Of a stretch of 64,000 bases of DNA, positions 1 through 10,199 are shown piece after piece. The first letter of the stretch is position 1; the number at the start of each line of letters is the position of its first letter. The notes under the pieces are model-generated. The model searched no databases. It saw only the letters and a program-made list of their open reading frames with translations, and was not told the origin of the DNA. A program made the position numbers and the translations under genes. This stretch comes from Azonexus hydrophilus DSM 23864 (GTDB lineage Bacteria; Pseudomonadota; Gammaproteobacteria; Burkholderiales; Rhodocyclaceae), in contig NZ_KE386925.1 of NCBI RefSeq assembly GCF_000429605.1, positions 737,112 to 801,111 on the forward strand. Direction: 5' to 3'.

Positions 1-111
1 GGCACCGCCGTGCGCTTCGAGCCGGGCCAGAGCCGCACCGTGCAACTGGTCGCGCTGGCCGGCGAGCGCAAGGTTTACGGTTTCCGCGGCCTCGTTCAGG
101 GAGCACTGTGA
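1..111 (+). CDS. ureB: urease subunit beta, C-terminal end (partial)
   Basis: The window opens inside a plus-strand reading frame whose last 36 residues include FEPGQSRTV and end [13 protein letters not shown]. That is the usual C-terminus of the bacterial urease beta subunit (about 100 residues), a structural subunit of the nickel enzyme hydrolysing urea to ammonia and carbamate. The stop codon overlaps the next gene's start as TGATG, showing tight translational coupling with ureC. The start, and presumably ureA and ureD, lie left of the window. Confidence 0.93.
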   Translation, partial: GTAVRFEPGQSRTVQLVALAGERKVYGFRGLVQGAL

Positions 112-1817
112 TGGCGAACAAGATTACCCGTCAGGCCTATGCCGAGATGTTCGGCCCGACCACCGGCGACCGTCTCCGCTTGGCCGACACCGAGCTGATC
201 ATCGAGGTTGAGAAGGACTACACGATCTACGGCGAGGAAGTGAAATTCGGCGGCGGCAAGGTCATCCGCGACGGCATGGGCCAGAGCCAGCGCGTTTCAG
301 CGGAAACGGTCGATACCGTGATCACCAACGCGCTGATCGTCGATGCCGTCACCGGCATCGTCAAGGCCGACATCGGCCTGAAGGACGGCCGCATCGCCTC
401 CATCGGCAAGGCCGGCAACCCGGACATCCAGCCCGGTGTGACCATCGTCGTCGGTCCCGGCACCGAAGTCATCGCCGGTGAAGGCATGATCGTCACCGCC
501 GGCGGCATCGACAGCCACATCCATTTCATCTGCCCGCAGCAGATCGAGGAAGCGCTGAATTCCGGCGTCACCACGATGATCGGCGGCGGCACCGGCCCAG
601 CGACCGGCACCTACGCCACCACCTGCACGCCCGGCCCCTGGCACATCCACCGCATGCTTGAAGCCGCCGAGGCCTTTCCGATGAACCTCGGTTTCCTCGG
701 CAAAGGCAACGCCAGCCTGCCGGCCGCGCTGCGCGAGCAGGTCGAAGCCGGCGTCATCGGCCTGAAACTGCACGAGGACTGGGGCACGACGCCCGCTGCC
801 ATCGACTGCTGCCTGTCAGTGGCTGAAGAAATGGACATCCAGGTCGCCATCCATACCGATACGCTCAACGAATCGGGCTTCGTCGAAGCCACCATCGATG
901 CCTTCAAGGGACGCACCATCCACACCTTCCACACTGAAGGCGCGGGCGGCGGCCACGCGCCGGACATCATCAAGGCAGCCGGGCTGCCCAATGTCCTGCC
1001 CAGCTCGACCAATCCGACCATGCCGTACACGGTCAACACCATCGACGAGCATCTCGACATGCTGATGGTCTGCCACCACCTCGACCCGAGCATCGCCGAG
1101 GACGTGGCCTTCGCCGAATCGCGCATCCGCCGCGAGACCATCGCCGCCGAAGACATCCTGCACGACCTCGGCGTCTTCTCGATGATGAGCTCCGACTCGC
1201 AGGCCATGGGCCGCGTCGGCGAGGTCATCATCCGCACCTGGCAGGCGGCGCACAAGATGAAAGTCCAGCGCGGTACGCTGCCGGAAGACAACGCGCGCCA
1301 CGACAATTTCCGCGTCAAGCGCTACATCGCCAAATACACGATCAACCCGGCGCTGACGCACGGCATCGCGCACACCGTCGGCTCCATCGAGGTCGGCAAG
1401 CTGGCCGACCTGGTGCTGTGGAAGCCGGCCTTCTTCGGCGTCAAACCGTCGCTGATTTTGAAGGGCGGCATGATCGCCGCCGCCGCGATGGGCGACCCCA
1501 ACGCCTCGATCCCGACGCCACAGCCGGTGCATTACCGGCCGATGTTCGGCAGTTTCGGCAAGGCGCTGAAAACCTCGGTCACCTTCGTCTCGCAGGCGGC
1601 ACTGCAGAACCCTGCCGTCGCCGCGCTCGGCCTGAGCAAGCCGCTGATCGCCGTTTCCGGTTGCCGTGGCGTGCAGAAGTCCGACATGGTGCACAACGGC
1701 GCCACGCCGGAAATCACCGTCGATCCCGAAACCTACGTGGTCAAGGCCGACGGCGTGCATCTCGTCTGCGAACCGGCGACCGAACTGCCACTGGCCCAAC
1801 GCTATTTCCTGTTCTGA
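111..1817 (+). CDS. ureC: urease subunit alpha (catalytic)
   Basis: The 568-residue protein has full urease alpha length. All nickel-site residues are visible two positions later than in the Klebsiella enzyme: His136 and His138 in SHIHF, the carbamylated Lys219 in GLKLHEDWG with His221, a His in [11 protein letters not shown], a His in [13 protein letters not shown], and Asp in [13 protein letters not shown]. The flap sequence MVCHHLD carries the catalytic His. The ATG at 111 overlaps the ureB stop; a GTG one codon upstream is also possible but less likely. It acts in the cytoplasm as the alpha chain of the UreABC trimer and needs the accessory proteins encoded downstream for nickel loading. 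Confidence 0.98.
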   Translation: MANKITRQAYAEMFGPTTGDRLRLADTELIIEVEKDYTIYGEEVKFGGGKVIRDGMGQSQRVSAETVDTVITNALIVDAVTGIVKADIGLKDGRIASIGKAGNPDIQPGVTIVVGPGTEVIAGEGMIVTAGGIDSHIHFICPQQIEEALNSGVTTMIGGGTGPATGTYATTCTPGPWHIHRMLEAAEAFPMNLGFLGKGNASLPAALREQVEAGVIGLKLHEDWGTTPAAIDCCLSVAEEMDIQVAIHTDTLNESGFVEATIDAFKGRTIHTFHTEGAGGGHAPDIIKAAGLPNVLPSSTNPTMPYTVNTIDEHLDMLMVCHHLDPSIAEDVAFAESRIRRETIAAEDILHDLGVFSMMSSDSQAMGRVGEVIIRTWQAAHKMKVQRGTLPEDNARHDNFRVKRYIAKYTINPALTHGIAHTVGSIEVGKLADLVLWKPAFFGVKPSLILKGGMIAAAAMGDPNASIPTPQPVHYRPMFGSFGKALKTSVTFVSQAALQNPAVAALGLSKPLIAVSGCRGVQKSDMVHNGATPEITVDPETYVVKADGVHLVCEPATELPLAQRYFLF

Positions 1818-1819
1818 CC

Positions 1820-2359
1820 ATGTTGATCCTGAACAAACGCACCACCGCCCCCGCCACCGACACAGTGGCGCTGGCCTACGACGAACGCAAGCGCAGCCGC
1901 CTCAAGGTGACGCTGGCTTCCGGCGTTGAAGCCGGCATCTTCCTCGAACGCGGCGACCACCTGCACGGCGGCGACAAACTGATTGCCGAAGACAGCTCAA
2001 CCGTCGTCGAAATCCTCGCCGCGCCGGAAAAACTGATCGAGGCCGTCGCCGACAGCCCGCTGCTGTTCGCCCGCGCCGCCTACCATCTCGGCAACCGCCA
2101 TGTGCCGGTGCAGATCCTGCCCACGGAAAACGGCGGCAAGCTGCGCTTCCAGACCGACCACGTGCTCGCCGACATGGCACGCGGCCTAGGCTGCATCATC
2201 AGCGAGACGGAAGCGCCGTTTCAGCCGGAATCCGGCGCCTATGGGGCGCACGGCGGCCATCATCACCACGGTGACGAGCCCGACCATGCCGATCTGCACA
2301 ACCCCGGCCACGGCCCGCACCGTTCCGTGCCGAAAATCCACGAGTTCAAACCGCGTTGA
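1820..2359 (+). CDS. ureE: urease accessory protein UreE, nickel metallochaperone
   Basis: This 179-residue protein starts at the ATG two bases after the ureC stop (MLILNKRT). The N-terminal half is the UreE peptide-binding-like domain. The middle holds the conserved segment AAYHLGNRHVPVQI, whose His is the dimer-interface nickel ligand in the family. The C-terminus is His-rich (AHGGHHHHGDEPDHADLHN), the usual nickel-storage tail. UreE delivers Ni2+ to the UreG/UreF/UreD apo-urease complex. The reading frame remains open far upstream inside ureC, but that part is in the wrong frame and has no UreE similarity. Confidence 0.96.
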   Translation: MLILNKRTTAPATDTVALAYDERKRSRLKVTLASGVEAGIFLERGDHLHGGDKLIAEDSSTVVEILAAPEKLIEAVADSPLLFARAAYHLGNRHVPVQILPTENGGKLRFQTDHVLADMARGLGCIISETEAPFQPESGAYGAHGGHHHHGDEPDHADLHNPGHGPHRSVPKIHEFKPR

Positions 2360-3042
2360 CCCCTTCACTGCAACTCGCCCGCCTGCTCCAGCTCGCCAGC
2401 CCGGCCCTGCCGGTCGGCGCCTACACCTATTCGCAGGGCCTGGAATGGGCGGTCGAATCCGGCGTCATTCGTGACGAGGCAAGCGCCGGCCGCTGGATTG
2501 CCGATCTGCTCGCACACGGTATCGGCCGCTACGAAGCGCCGCTGGTTTTTGCGCTGATGCACGCGTGGACCGCAGAAGACCGCGCGGAAATCGCCCGCCT
2601 CAACGCCGAATTCCTGGCCAGTCGCGAATCCGCCGAGCTGCGCGCGGAAACGGCCCAGATGGGCTTTTCGCTGCACCGGCTGGTACGCGACCTGCGCGAT
2701 CCGGCGCTGAGCGGCGTCGAAACGACACTCGCCGGACTTGGCGAGATCGCCTTCCCCACCGGCTGGGCCGGCATCGCCGCGACCTGGCAGATAGCCCCGG
2801 AAGCGGCGCTGACCGCCTATCTCTGGGCCTGGGCCGAAAACCAGGTAATGGCCGCGCTGAAAGCGGTGCCGCTCGGCCAGGCCAGCGGCCAACGACTACT
2901 TGCCAAACTCGGCGGGCGCCTGCCCGAAATTGCTGCCCTTGCCCTGAAACTGCCGGAAGGCGAATGGTCGAACTTCACCCCGGCCTTCGCCATCGCCTGC
3001 GCCCGCCACGAAACCCAATACTCCCGTCTCTTCAGATCCTAG
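2356..3042 (+). CDS. ureF: urease accessory protein UreF
   Basis: The 228-residue all-alpha protein has typical UreF features: N-terminal [27 protein letters not shown], a central segment on the order of [11 protein letters not shown], and a C-terminal region ending in [14 protein letters not shown]. UreF bridges UreD and UreG and gates GTP-dependent nickel insertion into urease. The best start is TTG at 2356, which overlaps the ureE stop (TTGA) and gives [11 protein letters not shown]. No ATG is available before the conserved region, so a rare start is needed. Confidence 0.95.
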   Translation: MTPSLQLARLLQLASPALPVGAYTYSQGLEWAVESGVIRDEASAGRWIADLLAHGIGRYEAPLVFALMHAWTAEDRAEIARLNAEFLASRESAELRAETAQMGFSLHRLVRDLRDPALSGVETTLAGLGEIAFPTGWAGIAATWQIAPEAALTAYLWAWAENQVMAALKAVPLGQASGQRLLAKLGGRLPEIAALALKLPEGEWSNFTPAFAIACARHETQYSRLFRS

Positions 3043-3049
3043 GAAAAAC

Positions 3050-3655
<606 letters not shown>

Positions 3656-3840
3656 CGCACCATCATCGGGCAGGCCGCACCATCGGCAAACACCAGGAAA
3701 TCCACACCAGTCAAAGGGAAATGCCTAAAGCATTGATTGGAAAACACTATATTGCAGCGCAACATCCGGCACGATTTTCGCTAATTTTCGGTACCCGACC
3801 CCGACGGGGAGATGTACCCAAAAAAAGGAGAAATCGGCCA

Positions 3841-4149
3841 ATGGACAAGCAAATGGAAACCGCGCAGTTGCTGGCCCGCTTCAAATTGCAGGTGAAGCGC
3901 AGCCTGGGCGAGACCGTTGACCTGGAACGACTGACCCGCGAACCCGCCTACGCCCGCCAGCGCCTCAACGAAGTCGAAGATGCCGCCGACGACGAGGATT
4001 TGCTGATCATGGTCCTGCGCCTGCGCGACCTGCTGCTGCCGGTTGCCCGCGACACCGAAGTCATTGCCGCGCCCGAAGCGAAGCCGGTCGAAGCGGTGCA
4101 GCGCACCGCCGAAACACGCAGCTACATGCGGGGTGCGCGCGCCTGGTAA
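3841..4149 (+). CDS. small unknown protein, 102 residues
   Basis: I do not recognise this protein. The ATG at 3841 is preceded by a good ribosome site (AAAAAAGGAG at 3821-3830), so I prefer it to in-frame codons further upstream. The product (MDKQMETAQLLARFKL...) is charged and apparently all helical, with a short acidic stretch (EVEDAADDEDLL) and a basic end (SYMRGARAW). It has no signal peptide or membrane segment. It stands alone between the urease operon and a cytochrome-like lipoprotein gene, on the same strand as both, with 185 bases before and 63 after. Its function cannot be inferred. Confidence 0.75.
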   Translation: MDKQMETAQLLARFKLQVKRSLGETVDLERLTREPAYARQRLNEVEDAADDEDLLIMVLRLRDLLLPVARDTEVIAAPEAKPVEAVQRTAETRSYMRGARAW

Positions 4150-4174
4150 GGCGGTGGATGCAGGTGGCGCCGGT

Positions 4175-4180
4175 TATAAT
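4175..4180 (+). promoter_or_regulatory. candidate -10 box for the cytochrome-like lipoprotein gene
   Basis: A perfect TATAAT sits 33 bases before the preferred ATG at 4213. No good -35 box is visible about 17 bases upstream (the region reads CGGTGG), so recognition would rest on the -10 box alone or on an activator. The surrounding context GGTTATAATCCGG resembles the sequence before mutL in this window. Confidence 0.4.
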
Positions 4181-4212
4181 CCGGCCTTTGCTTCATCCGC
4201 CGCTTGATATCC

Positions 4213-4668
4213 ATGCACAAGATCGCCAGAACCGCCCTCCTTGCCCTGATCCCTGCCCTGCTGCTGCCCGCCTGCGGCGAAGTCGAGGACACCCGCCCCG
4301 GCCAGCCAGTGAAAACCCGCCAGGATGCGTTCAAGGAAATGCTGCGGGTGTTCGAGCCGATGGGCGTGATGCTGCGCGAAAAGCGCTACGAGGAAGACCG
4401 CTTCCTGCGCATGGCCACCGTGCTGGTCGAGAAACGCGAGCTGCCCTGGGCACACTTCGGCCCCGACACCAACTACCCGCCGACCAAATCGACGCCACGC
4501 GTCTGGGAAGAACCGGCGCGCTTCGAGGAAGAGCGCAAGCGCTTCTTCACGACCACCGACGAACTGCTGGCCGCCGCACAGAGCAAGGACCTCAAGCGCA
4601 TCGAGCCCGCCTACCAGGCGGTCTACGACAGCTGCAAGAGCTGCCACAACCCGTTCAAGGCGCGCTGA
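4213..4668 (+). CDS. cytochrome c-prime-like heme lipoprotein
   Basis: The 151-residue protein begins with a lipoprotein signal (hydrophobic stretch then LLLPACGE, Cys about residue 21). It ends with a single heme-binding motif, CKSCH, about eight residues from the C-terminus. A C-terminal CxxCH on a small helical protein (ARFEEERKRFFTTTDELLAAAQS...) is the layout of the cytochrome c-prime family, whose members bind heme and often NO or CO. It would be a membrane-anchored periplasmic protein. The start is the ATG at 4213; a TTG three codons earlier is possible. It lies 6 bases upstream of an FAD oxidoreductase gene. Partners and substrate are unknown. Confidence 0.8.
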   Translation: MHKIARTALLALIPALLLPACGEVEDTRPGQPVKTRQDAFKEMLRVFEPMGVMLREKRYEEDRFLRMATVLVEKRELPWAHFGPDTNYPPTKSTPRVWEEPARFEEERKRFFTTTDELLAAAQSKDLKRIEPAYQAVYDSCKSCHNPFKAR

Positions 4669-4674
4669 CCCGGC

Positions 4675-6288
4675 ATGTTGCGCCTGACCGAACTCAAGCT
4701 GCCGCTCGATCACCCGCCGGAGGCCCTGCGCCCGGCGCTGTGTACGCGGCTCGGCATCGCCGACGACGAACTGATCGGCTACACGATCTTCAAGCGCAGC
4801 CACGATGCGCGCAAGAAATCGGCCATCGTCCTGCTCTACCAGATCGACGTCGAACTGCGCGATGAGGCCCGCGTCGCTGCCCGCCTGAAGGACGACCGCC
4901 ACATCGTGCCGACGCCGGACATGGACTACCACTTCGTCGCCCGCGCGCCCGAAGGCCTGAACGAGCGCCCGGTGGTCATCGGCATGGGCCCCTGTGGCCT
5001 GATGGCCGGGCTGCTGCTGGCGCAGATGGGTTTCCGGCCGATCATCCTCGAACGCGGCAAGGCCGTGCGCGAGCGGACCAAGGACACCTGGGGCCTGTGG
5101 CGCAAGCACGTGCTCGACCCGGAATCGAACGTCCAGTTCGGCGAAGGCGGCGCCGGTACCTTCTCCGACGGCAAGCTGTACAGCCAGATCAAGGACCCGA
5201 ACTTCCTCGGACGCAAGGTCATGGCCGAGTTCGTCAAGGCCGGCGCGCCGGAAGAGATCATGTTCGTGAGCAAGCCGCACATCGGCACCTTCCGGCTGGT
5301 CAAGATGGTCGAGAACATGCGCGCGACGATCCGCGAGCTGGGCGGCGAAATTCGCTTCGGCGCCCGCGTCGAGCGCCTGCAGATCGCCAACGGCCAGATC
5401 GAAGGCGTCGAGCTCGCCGGCGGCGAGCGCATCGCCAGCCGCCATGTCGTGCTGGCGATCGGCCACAGTGCCCGCGATACCTTCCAGATGATTCACGACA
5501 GCGGCGTCTATGTCGAAGCCAAGCCCTTCGCCATCGGCTTCCGCATCGAGCACCCGCAAACGCTGATCGACAAGGCCCGCTTCGGCCCCAACGCCGGCAA
5601 CGAGTTGCTCGGCGCCGCCGACTACAAGCTGGTGCACCACTGCGCCAACGGCCGCGCCGCCTACAGTTTCTGCATGTGCCCGGGCGGCCAGGTGGTCGCC
5701 GCCACCTCGGAACCCGGCCGCGTCGTCACCAACGGCATGAGCCAGTACTCGCGCGCCGAGCGCAACGCCAATTCGGCGCTGGTGGTCAATGTCGAACCCG
5801 AGGATTTCCCCGGCGACTACCGTAAAAACCCGCTGGCCGGCGTCGATTTTCAGCGCCACTGGGAGAGCCAGGCCTTCATCGCCGGCGGCAGCAACTACGA
5901 CGCGCCGGCGCAACGCGTCGGCGACTTCCTCGCCGGCCGGCCGTCGACCGCACTCGGCAAGGTCGATCCGTCCTACCAGCCCGGCGTGCACATGACCGAC
6001 CTCAGCACTTGCGCACCGGCCTTCGTCATCGACGCGCTGCGCGAAGCCATCCCCGCCTTCGACCGCCAGATCCACGGCTTCGCCATGGCCGACGCGGTAC
6101 TCACCGGCGTCGAGACGCGCACCTCGTCACCGATCCGCATCAAACGCGGCGACGACTTCCAGAGCATCAACACCCGCGGCCTCTACCCGGCCGGCGAAGG
6201 CGCCGGCTACGCCGGCGGCATCCTGTCGGCCGGCGTCGATGGCATCAAGGTGGCGGAAGCCGTGGCCCGGGCAATGACGCAAACCTGA
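4675..6288 (+). CDS. uncharacterised FAD-dependent dehydrogenase (COG2509-like)
   Basis: The protein has 537 residues. An N-terminal domain of about 95 residues comes before a Rossmann dinucleotide motif (VVIGMGPCGLMAGLLLAQ). A second FAD-contact segment, GEGGAGTFSDGKLYSQI, and a C-terminal GLYPAGEGAGYAGGILSAGVDGIKVAE complete the FAD fold. This arrangement matches the widespread COG2509 family, whose substrates are unknown. Its stop abuts the stop of the convergent gene at 6289 (palindrome TGATCA). It may be co-transcribed with the upstream heme lipoprotein. Confidence 0.85.
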   Translation: MLRLTELKLPLDHPPEALRPALCTRLGIADDELIGYTIFKRSHDARKKSAIVLLYQIDVELRDEARVAARLKDDRHIVPTPDMDYHFVARAPEGLNERPVVIGMGPCGLMAGLLLAQMGFRPIILERGKAVRERTKDTWGLWRKHVLDPESNVQFGEGGAGTFSDGKLYSQIKDPNFLGRKVMAEFVKAGAPEEIMFVSKPHIGTFRLVKMVENMRATIRELGGEIRFGARVERLQIANGQIEGVELAGGERIASRHVVLAIGHSARDTFQMIHDSGVYVEAKPFAIGFRIEHPQTLIDKARFGPNAGNELLGAADYKLVHHCANGRAAYSFCMCPGGQVVAATSEPGRVVTNGMSQYSRAERNANSALVVNVEPEDFPGDYRKNPLAGVDFQRHWESQAFIAGGSNYDAPAQRVGDFLAGRPSTALGKVDPSYQPGVHMTDLSTCAPAFVIDALREAIPAFDRQIHGFAMADAVLTGVETRTSSPIRIKRGDDFQSINTRGLYPAGEGAGYAGGILSAGVDGIKVAEAVARAMTQT

Positions 6289-7503
6289 TCAGGCGAACTG
6301 ACCGGCCACCCAGCCCGACGACCAGGCCCACTGGAAGTTGTAGCCGCCCAGCCAGCCGGTGACATCGACCACTTCGCCGATGAAGTAAAGGCCGGGCACG
6401 TCGCGCGCCGCCATGGTTTTTGACGACAATGCCGCGGTCGACACGCCGCCGAGCGTGACTTCGGCCTTGGCGAAACCCAGCGTGCCCGCCGGCATCAGCG
6501 ACCAGGCATTGAGCTGGCTGGCGATATGTTCGAGGTCGCGCCGGCCGAGTTCACCGATAGGCCGGCTGACTGCCTTGTCGCCACCGACCAGCGCACACCA
6601 CTCGTGGGCGAAGCGCCGGGGCAGGCGTTCGGCGAGCAAGTTGGGCAGATGCACCCGACCCTGGCGCTGTCCTTCCAGCCAGTCGCCGGCGTCGATGCCC
6701 GGCAGCAGGTCGATTTCCAGTGGCCGTTTCTTGCCGCTGCCGTATTCCTGCATCTGCCAGTAGCTGGAAATCTGCAGGATGGCCGGGCCGGACAGGCCGC
6801 GGTGGGTGATCAGCACGTTTTCGCGGAAGGCTGCCGTGGAAAAGCTGGCACTGGCATCGAGCGTGGCGCCGGCCATCGGCTTCAGCGGTTCGAGCAGTTC
6901 CGGTGCCAGCGCCAGCGGCACCAATGCCGGTCGCGGCGGCACCACGGGAATGGCAAACTGTTCGGCCAGTTGATAACCGAAGGGCGAAGCGCCGATTTTC
7001 GGGATCGCCAGGCCGCCGGTGGCAACGACCAGCGACTGGCTACGGAATGTTCCTTGATCGCTAAGCACCCGCCACGGCAGCGCCGCGTCATTGCTCAGGC
7101 GCTCGACGCCCTGCACCGCGCACGGCATCGCCCAGCGCACGCCGGCATCCGCGCAGGCGTCGCGCAGCATGGCGATGATTTCCTCGGCTGAATCGTTGCA
7201 GAACAACTGGCCGTGTTCGCGCTCGTGGTAGGCGATGCGGCGCTTGTCGAGCATCGCGATGAAATCGTGCTGGGTGAAACGGGCCAGCGCCGAGCGGCAG
7301 AAATGCGGGTTCTGCGACAGGTAGTTGTCGGCGCTGACGCTGCGGTTGGTGAAATTGCAGCGGCCACCGCCGGAAATCCGGATGCGCTCGCCGAGCTTTT
7401 CGGCATGGTCGACCAGCAGCACGCGCCGCCCGCGGGCCCCGGCCTGGGCGGCACACATCATGCCGGCGGCACCGGCACCGATGATGATCACGTCAAATTG
7501 CAT
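6289..7503 (-). CDS. HI0933/BaiN-family flavoprotein
   Basis: The 404-residue protein starts MQFDVIIIGAGAAGMMCAAQAG, an FAD-binding Rossmann motif. It carries the family signature RISGGGRCNFTNR near residue 45 and ends GEVVDVTGWLGGYNFQWAWSSG. That is the HI0933/YhiN/BaiN family of flavoproteins; some members reduce bile-acid intermediates in gut bacteria, but the role here is unknown. It is convergent with the preceding oxidoreductase and divergent from the transporter gene starting at 7613. Confidence 0.88.
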   Translation of the reverse strand: MQFDVIIIGAGAAGMMCAAQAGARGRRVLLVDHAEKLGERIRISGGGRCNFTNRSVSADNYLSQNPHFCRSALARFTQHDFIAMLDKRRIAYHEREHGQLFCNDSAEEIIAMLRDACADAGVRWAMPCAVQGVERLSNDAALPWRVLSDQGTFRSQSLVVATGGLAIPKIGASPFGYQLAEQFAIPVVPPRPALVPLALAPELLEPLKPMAGATLDASASFSTAAFRENVLITHRGLSGPAILQISSYWQMQEYGSGKKRPLEIDLLPGIDAGDWLEGQRQGRVHLPNLLAERLPRRFAHEWCALVGGDKAVSRPIGELGRRDLEHIASQLNAWSLMPAGTLGFAKAEVTLGGVSTAALSSKTMAARDVPGLYFIGEVVDVTGWLGGYNFQWAWSSGWVAGQFA

Positions 7504-7612
7504 GGCACATCGCTTCGCTCGGCATCAGGCGGCGCATTCTAACATCGGCGCAATGCTTGACGGCGCGGGCGTCTGGCGCCACGCTATGCACACACAAACA
7601 GTATGGTGCGTT

Positions 7613-9250
7613 ATGGACGGAATCAACCTGCCTGCCATGCTCGGCGGCATCGGCCTCTTCCTGCTCGGGATGACGATGATGACCGACGGGCTGAAGCTGG
7701 CGCTGGGCCCCTCGCTGGCCAGCCTGTTGCACACCTGGACGGCGACCCGGCTGCGCGGCCTGCTGTTCGGCATTTTCTCGACCGCCCTGGTGCAGTCATC
7801 GACGGCGATCACCGTCGCCACCATCGGCTTCGTCAATGCCGGCCTGCTGCCGCTGGGACAATCGCTGTGGGTGTTCTTTGGTTCGAATGTCGGCACCACC
7901 TTCACCGGCTGGCTGGTCGCCGTGATCGGCTTCAAGCTGAAAATCGAGGCGGCCGCGCTGCCCTTGATCGGCATCGGCATCATGTTGCGCATTTCCGGTG
8001 CGGAAACCCGGCGTGGCGCCGTCGGTAACGCCATTGGCGGCTTCGGCGTGCTGTTCCTGGGCATCGGTTTTCTGCAGCAGGCCTTTGCCGCCGGCGGCAG
8101 CGGGCTCGATCTGAGCGCCCTTTCCGGACACGGCATCTGGTCGATCCTGGCCTTCGTACTGGCCGGGGTGCTGTTGACCGTGGTCATGCAGGCCTCCGCC
8201 GCAGTCCTGGCAATCGTGCTCACACTGGCCGAAGCCGGCGTCCTGCCGATGAATGAAGCCGCCGCCGCGGTCATCGGCGCCAACATCGGCACCACCGCCA
8301 CCGCCCTGCTCGCCGCCATCGGCGCCACGCCGAACGCACGCCGGGCCGCCGCCGCCCACGTCATGTTCAATTTCCTGACTGGCATTGTCGCCCTGTTCAT
8401 GCTGCCGGCGCTGCTCTCGCTGATCGGCATGCTGCGCGACTGGCTCGAACTCGGTGCCCAGCCCGCCGTCAGCCTGGCCCTGTTCCATACCGTCTTCAAC
8501 CTGCTCGGGGTGATCCTGATGTGGCCGCTGACCGGCCGTCTGGCGCGTTTCCTGGAAGGCCGCTTCCGGACCGAGGAAGAGGAAATCGGCCGGCCGCACT
8601 ACATCGACCGCAACGTCGGCTCGGTACCTTCACTGGCGGTCGATGCCCTGCACCGCGAAGTCTCGCGGCTGGGCAACATCGTCCTCGACATGGCCCGCCT
8701 GCGCAGCACGCCGGATGGTGCCGGCCCGGCCGCCTGGCCTCGGGTCAATCCTTTCCCGCCGCTATCGCGGGCGATCCTCGACTTCGTTGCCGAGGTCAAC
8801 CGGCATCCGATGCCCCAGGACACGGCGCACAACCTGGCGACGCTGCTGCGCGTGCACCGCTACTACGATACCTGCCACGAACTGTGCGCCGAACTCGGGC
8901 GGATTCATTCGACGCTGCCGCTGATCGCCGTTCACGACCTGGTCGATGAAAGCCGCAGCCTGGCCGCCCAGGCCGTCGGGCTGCTCGAACGGGTCGATCC
9001 CCTGCTCGCCGGTCAGACCCTGCCCGAAGCCGAACAACTGGGCGGTTTCGAACTGGCCTACCACGCGCTGAAAGCAAAACTGCTCGAAGCGGGCGCTGCC
9101 GGCAGCATCCCGATCGAGCAGATGGACGAACTGATGAGCGGTTTCAGCGCCCTGCGCCGCCTGGTCGAACAGGCGAACAAGGCAGCCCGCATGCTGGAAA
9201 CCCTGGACCCGGTGGCCGGCAGCGCACCCGTCTCGCTGGAAAGCGCCTAG
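7613..9250 (+). CDS. Na/phosphate cotransporter-family protein with PhoU-like tail
   Basis: From the ATG at 7613 the product has 545 residues and starts MDGINLPAMLGGIGLFLLGM. It has two Na/Pi-cotransporter repeats, marked by LVQSSTAITVATIGF and by VVMQASAAVLAIVL with GANIGTTATALLAA. About eight membrane helices are followed from about residue 310 by a soluble helical region resembling PhoU. It probably moves phosphate across the inner membrane with sodium, or acts in phosphate homeostasis. An ATG at 7586 is an alternative start, but its extra residues (MHTQTVWCV) lack family character. The stop shares a CTAG with the convergent gene. Confidence 0.85.
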   Translation: MDGINLPAMLGGIGLFLLGMTMMTDGLKLALGPSLASLLHTWTATRLRGLLFGIFSTALVQSSTAITVATIGFVNAGLLPLGQSLWVFFGSNVGTTFTGWLVAVIGFKLKIEAAALPLIGIGIMLRISGAETRRGAVGNAIGGFGVLFLGIGFLQQAFAAGGSGLDLSALSGHGIWSILAFVLAGVLLTVVMQASAAVLAIVLTLAEAGVLPMNEAAAAVIGANIGTTATALLAAIGATPNARRAAAAHVMFNFLTGIVALFMLPALLSLIGMLRDWLELGAQPAVSLALFHTVFNLLGVILMWPLTGRLARFLEGRFRTEEEEIGRPHYIDRNVGSVPSLAVDALHREVSRLGNIVLDMARLRSTPDGAGPAAWPRVNPFPPLSRAILDFVAEVNRHPMPQDTAHNLATLLRVHRYYDTCHELCAELGRIHSTLPLIAVHDLVDESRSLAAQAVGLLERVDPLLAGQTLPEAEQLGGFELAYHALKAKLLEAGAAGSIPIEQMDELMSGFSALRRLVEQANKAARMLETLDPVAGSAPVSLESA

Positions 9251-10197
9251 GCCGCTTCGTCCATCGGCACCAGGAAGTCCTTGCTGATGCCGTTGCCGAT
9301 CAGGTAGATGCGGTCCATGAAGTCGGTCAGCCACTCGTGCAGGCCGTCCTTGAGGATGTCCTCGATCCGGCCGTAACGCAGTTGCGAGTAGAGCTGACCG
9401 GCCTGGCGCAGGGTTTCGCCGGAATGGTTGTTCGACAGCAGTTCGAGATTCTTGACCACGCCGTTCAGGCAGAAGCGCAGCGAACGCGGCATGTCGCTGT
9501 TGAGGATCAGCAGCTCGGCGACCCGCTCCGGCGTGATCACATCGCGGTACACCTTGCGATAGACCTCGAAGGCCGACACCGAACGGAGCAAGGCGCCCCA
9601 CTGGTAGAAATCGGTGGCTTCCTCTTCCTCCCCGTGCGGACGCAGGACGTGGTATTTCACGTCGAGGATGCGCGCCGTGTTGTCGGCACGTTCGAGCAAG
9701 GTGCCAAGGCGGATGAAGTGGAAGGCCTCGTCCTGCAGCAACGTCCCCAGCGTGGTCCCGCGCGACAGCGAGGAACGCAGCTTGACCCACTCGAAGAAAT
9801 CGCCGACGCCGGCATTGACGATCTGCTCGAAGCTCTTTTCACGGGCTTCCAGCCAGGTCGAGTTCATCGTTTCCCACATCTCGGTGGTCAGCGTGCCGCG
9901 CACCGCATGCGCGTTCTCGCGGGCCATGCGCAGGCAGCTGTAGATCGACGAGAAATTGTCGTGGTCGCTGACCATGAAACGCAGCACGTTCTCGCCATTG
10001 ACCGTGTCGTACTTGGCGGCGTAGGCCTCCTCCAGGCTGTTCAACGCGATGATCGCGGCCCAGCTCTGGTTGGCGGCTTCTTCGGATTGGGGCACCAGCG
10101 ACATCTGCCAGGTGACGTCGAGCAGGCGGGCAAGGTTTTCGGCGCGCTCGATGTAGCGCGACATCCAGAACAGGTGATCGGCAGTTCGGCTCAGCAT
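9247..10197 (-). CDS. alpha-E domain protein (DUF403)
   Basis: The 316-residue helical protein starts MLSRTADHLFWMSRYIERAENLARLLD, the hallmark of the alpha-E (DUF403) family. Family members are almost always encoded beside a circularly permuted ATP-grasp enzyme, as here, and are suspected to work in synthesis or modification of a peptide or amino-acid conjugate; the chemistry is not established. The start at 10197 lies 2 bases past the ATP-grasp stop, so the two are translationally coupled. A longer in-frame extension exists upstream but lies inside the ATP-grasp gene. Often a transglutaminase-like gene joins the pair; none is seen here. Confidence 0.9.
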   Translation of the reverse strand: MLSRTADHLFWMSRYIERAENLARLLDVTWQMSLVPQSEEAANQSWAAIIALNSLEEAYAAKYDTVNGENVLRFMVSDHDNFSSIYSCLRMARENAHAVRGTLTTEMWETMNSTWLEAREKSFEQIVNAGVGDFFEWVKLRSSLSRGTTLGTLLQDEAFHFIRLGTLLERADNTARILDVKYHVLRPHGEEEEATDFYQWGALLRSVSAFEVYRKVYRDVITPERVAELLILNSDMPRSLRFCLNGVVKNLELLSNNHSGETLRQAGQLYSQLRYGRIEDILKDGLHEWLTDFMDRIYLIGNGISKDFLVPMDEAA

Positions 10198-10199
10198 GA

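Noticed and set aside
3656..3840. A sigma-70 promoter in the gap after ureG (TTGATT and TATATT).
   Set aside because: The boxes are only nine bases apart and no alternative pair with normal spacing was found.
4174..6075. A 633-residue open frame on the minus strand opposite the FAD dehydrogenase gene.
   Set aside because: It is the GC-rich shadow of a well supported plus-strand gene, with Ala/Gly/Asp/Val-rich low-complexity translation and no domain.
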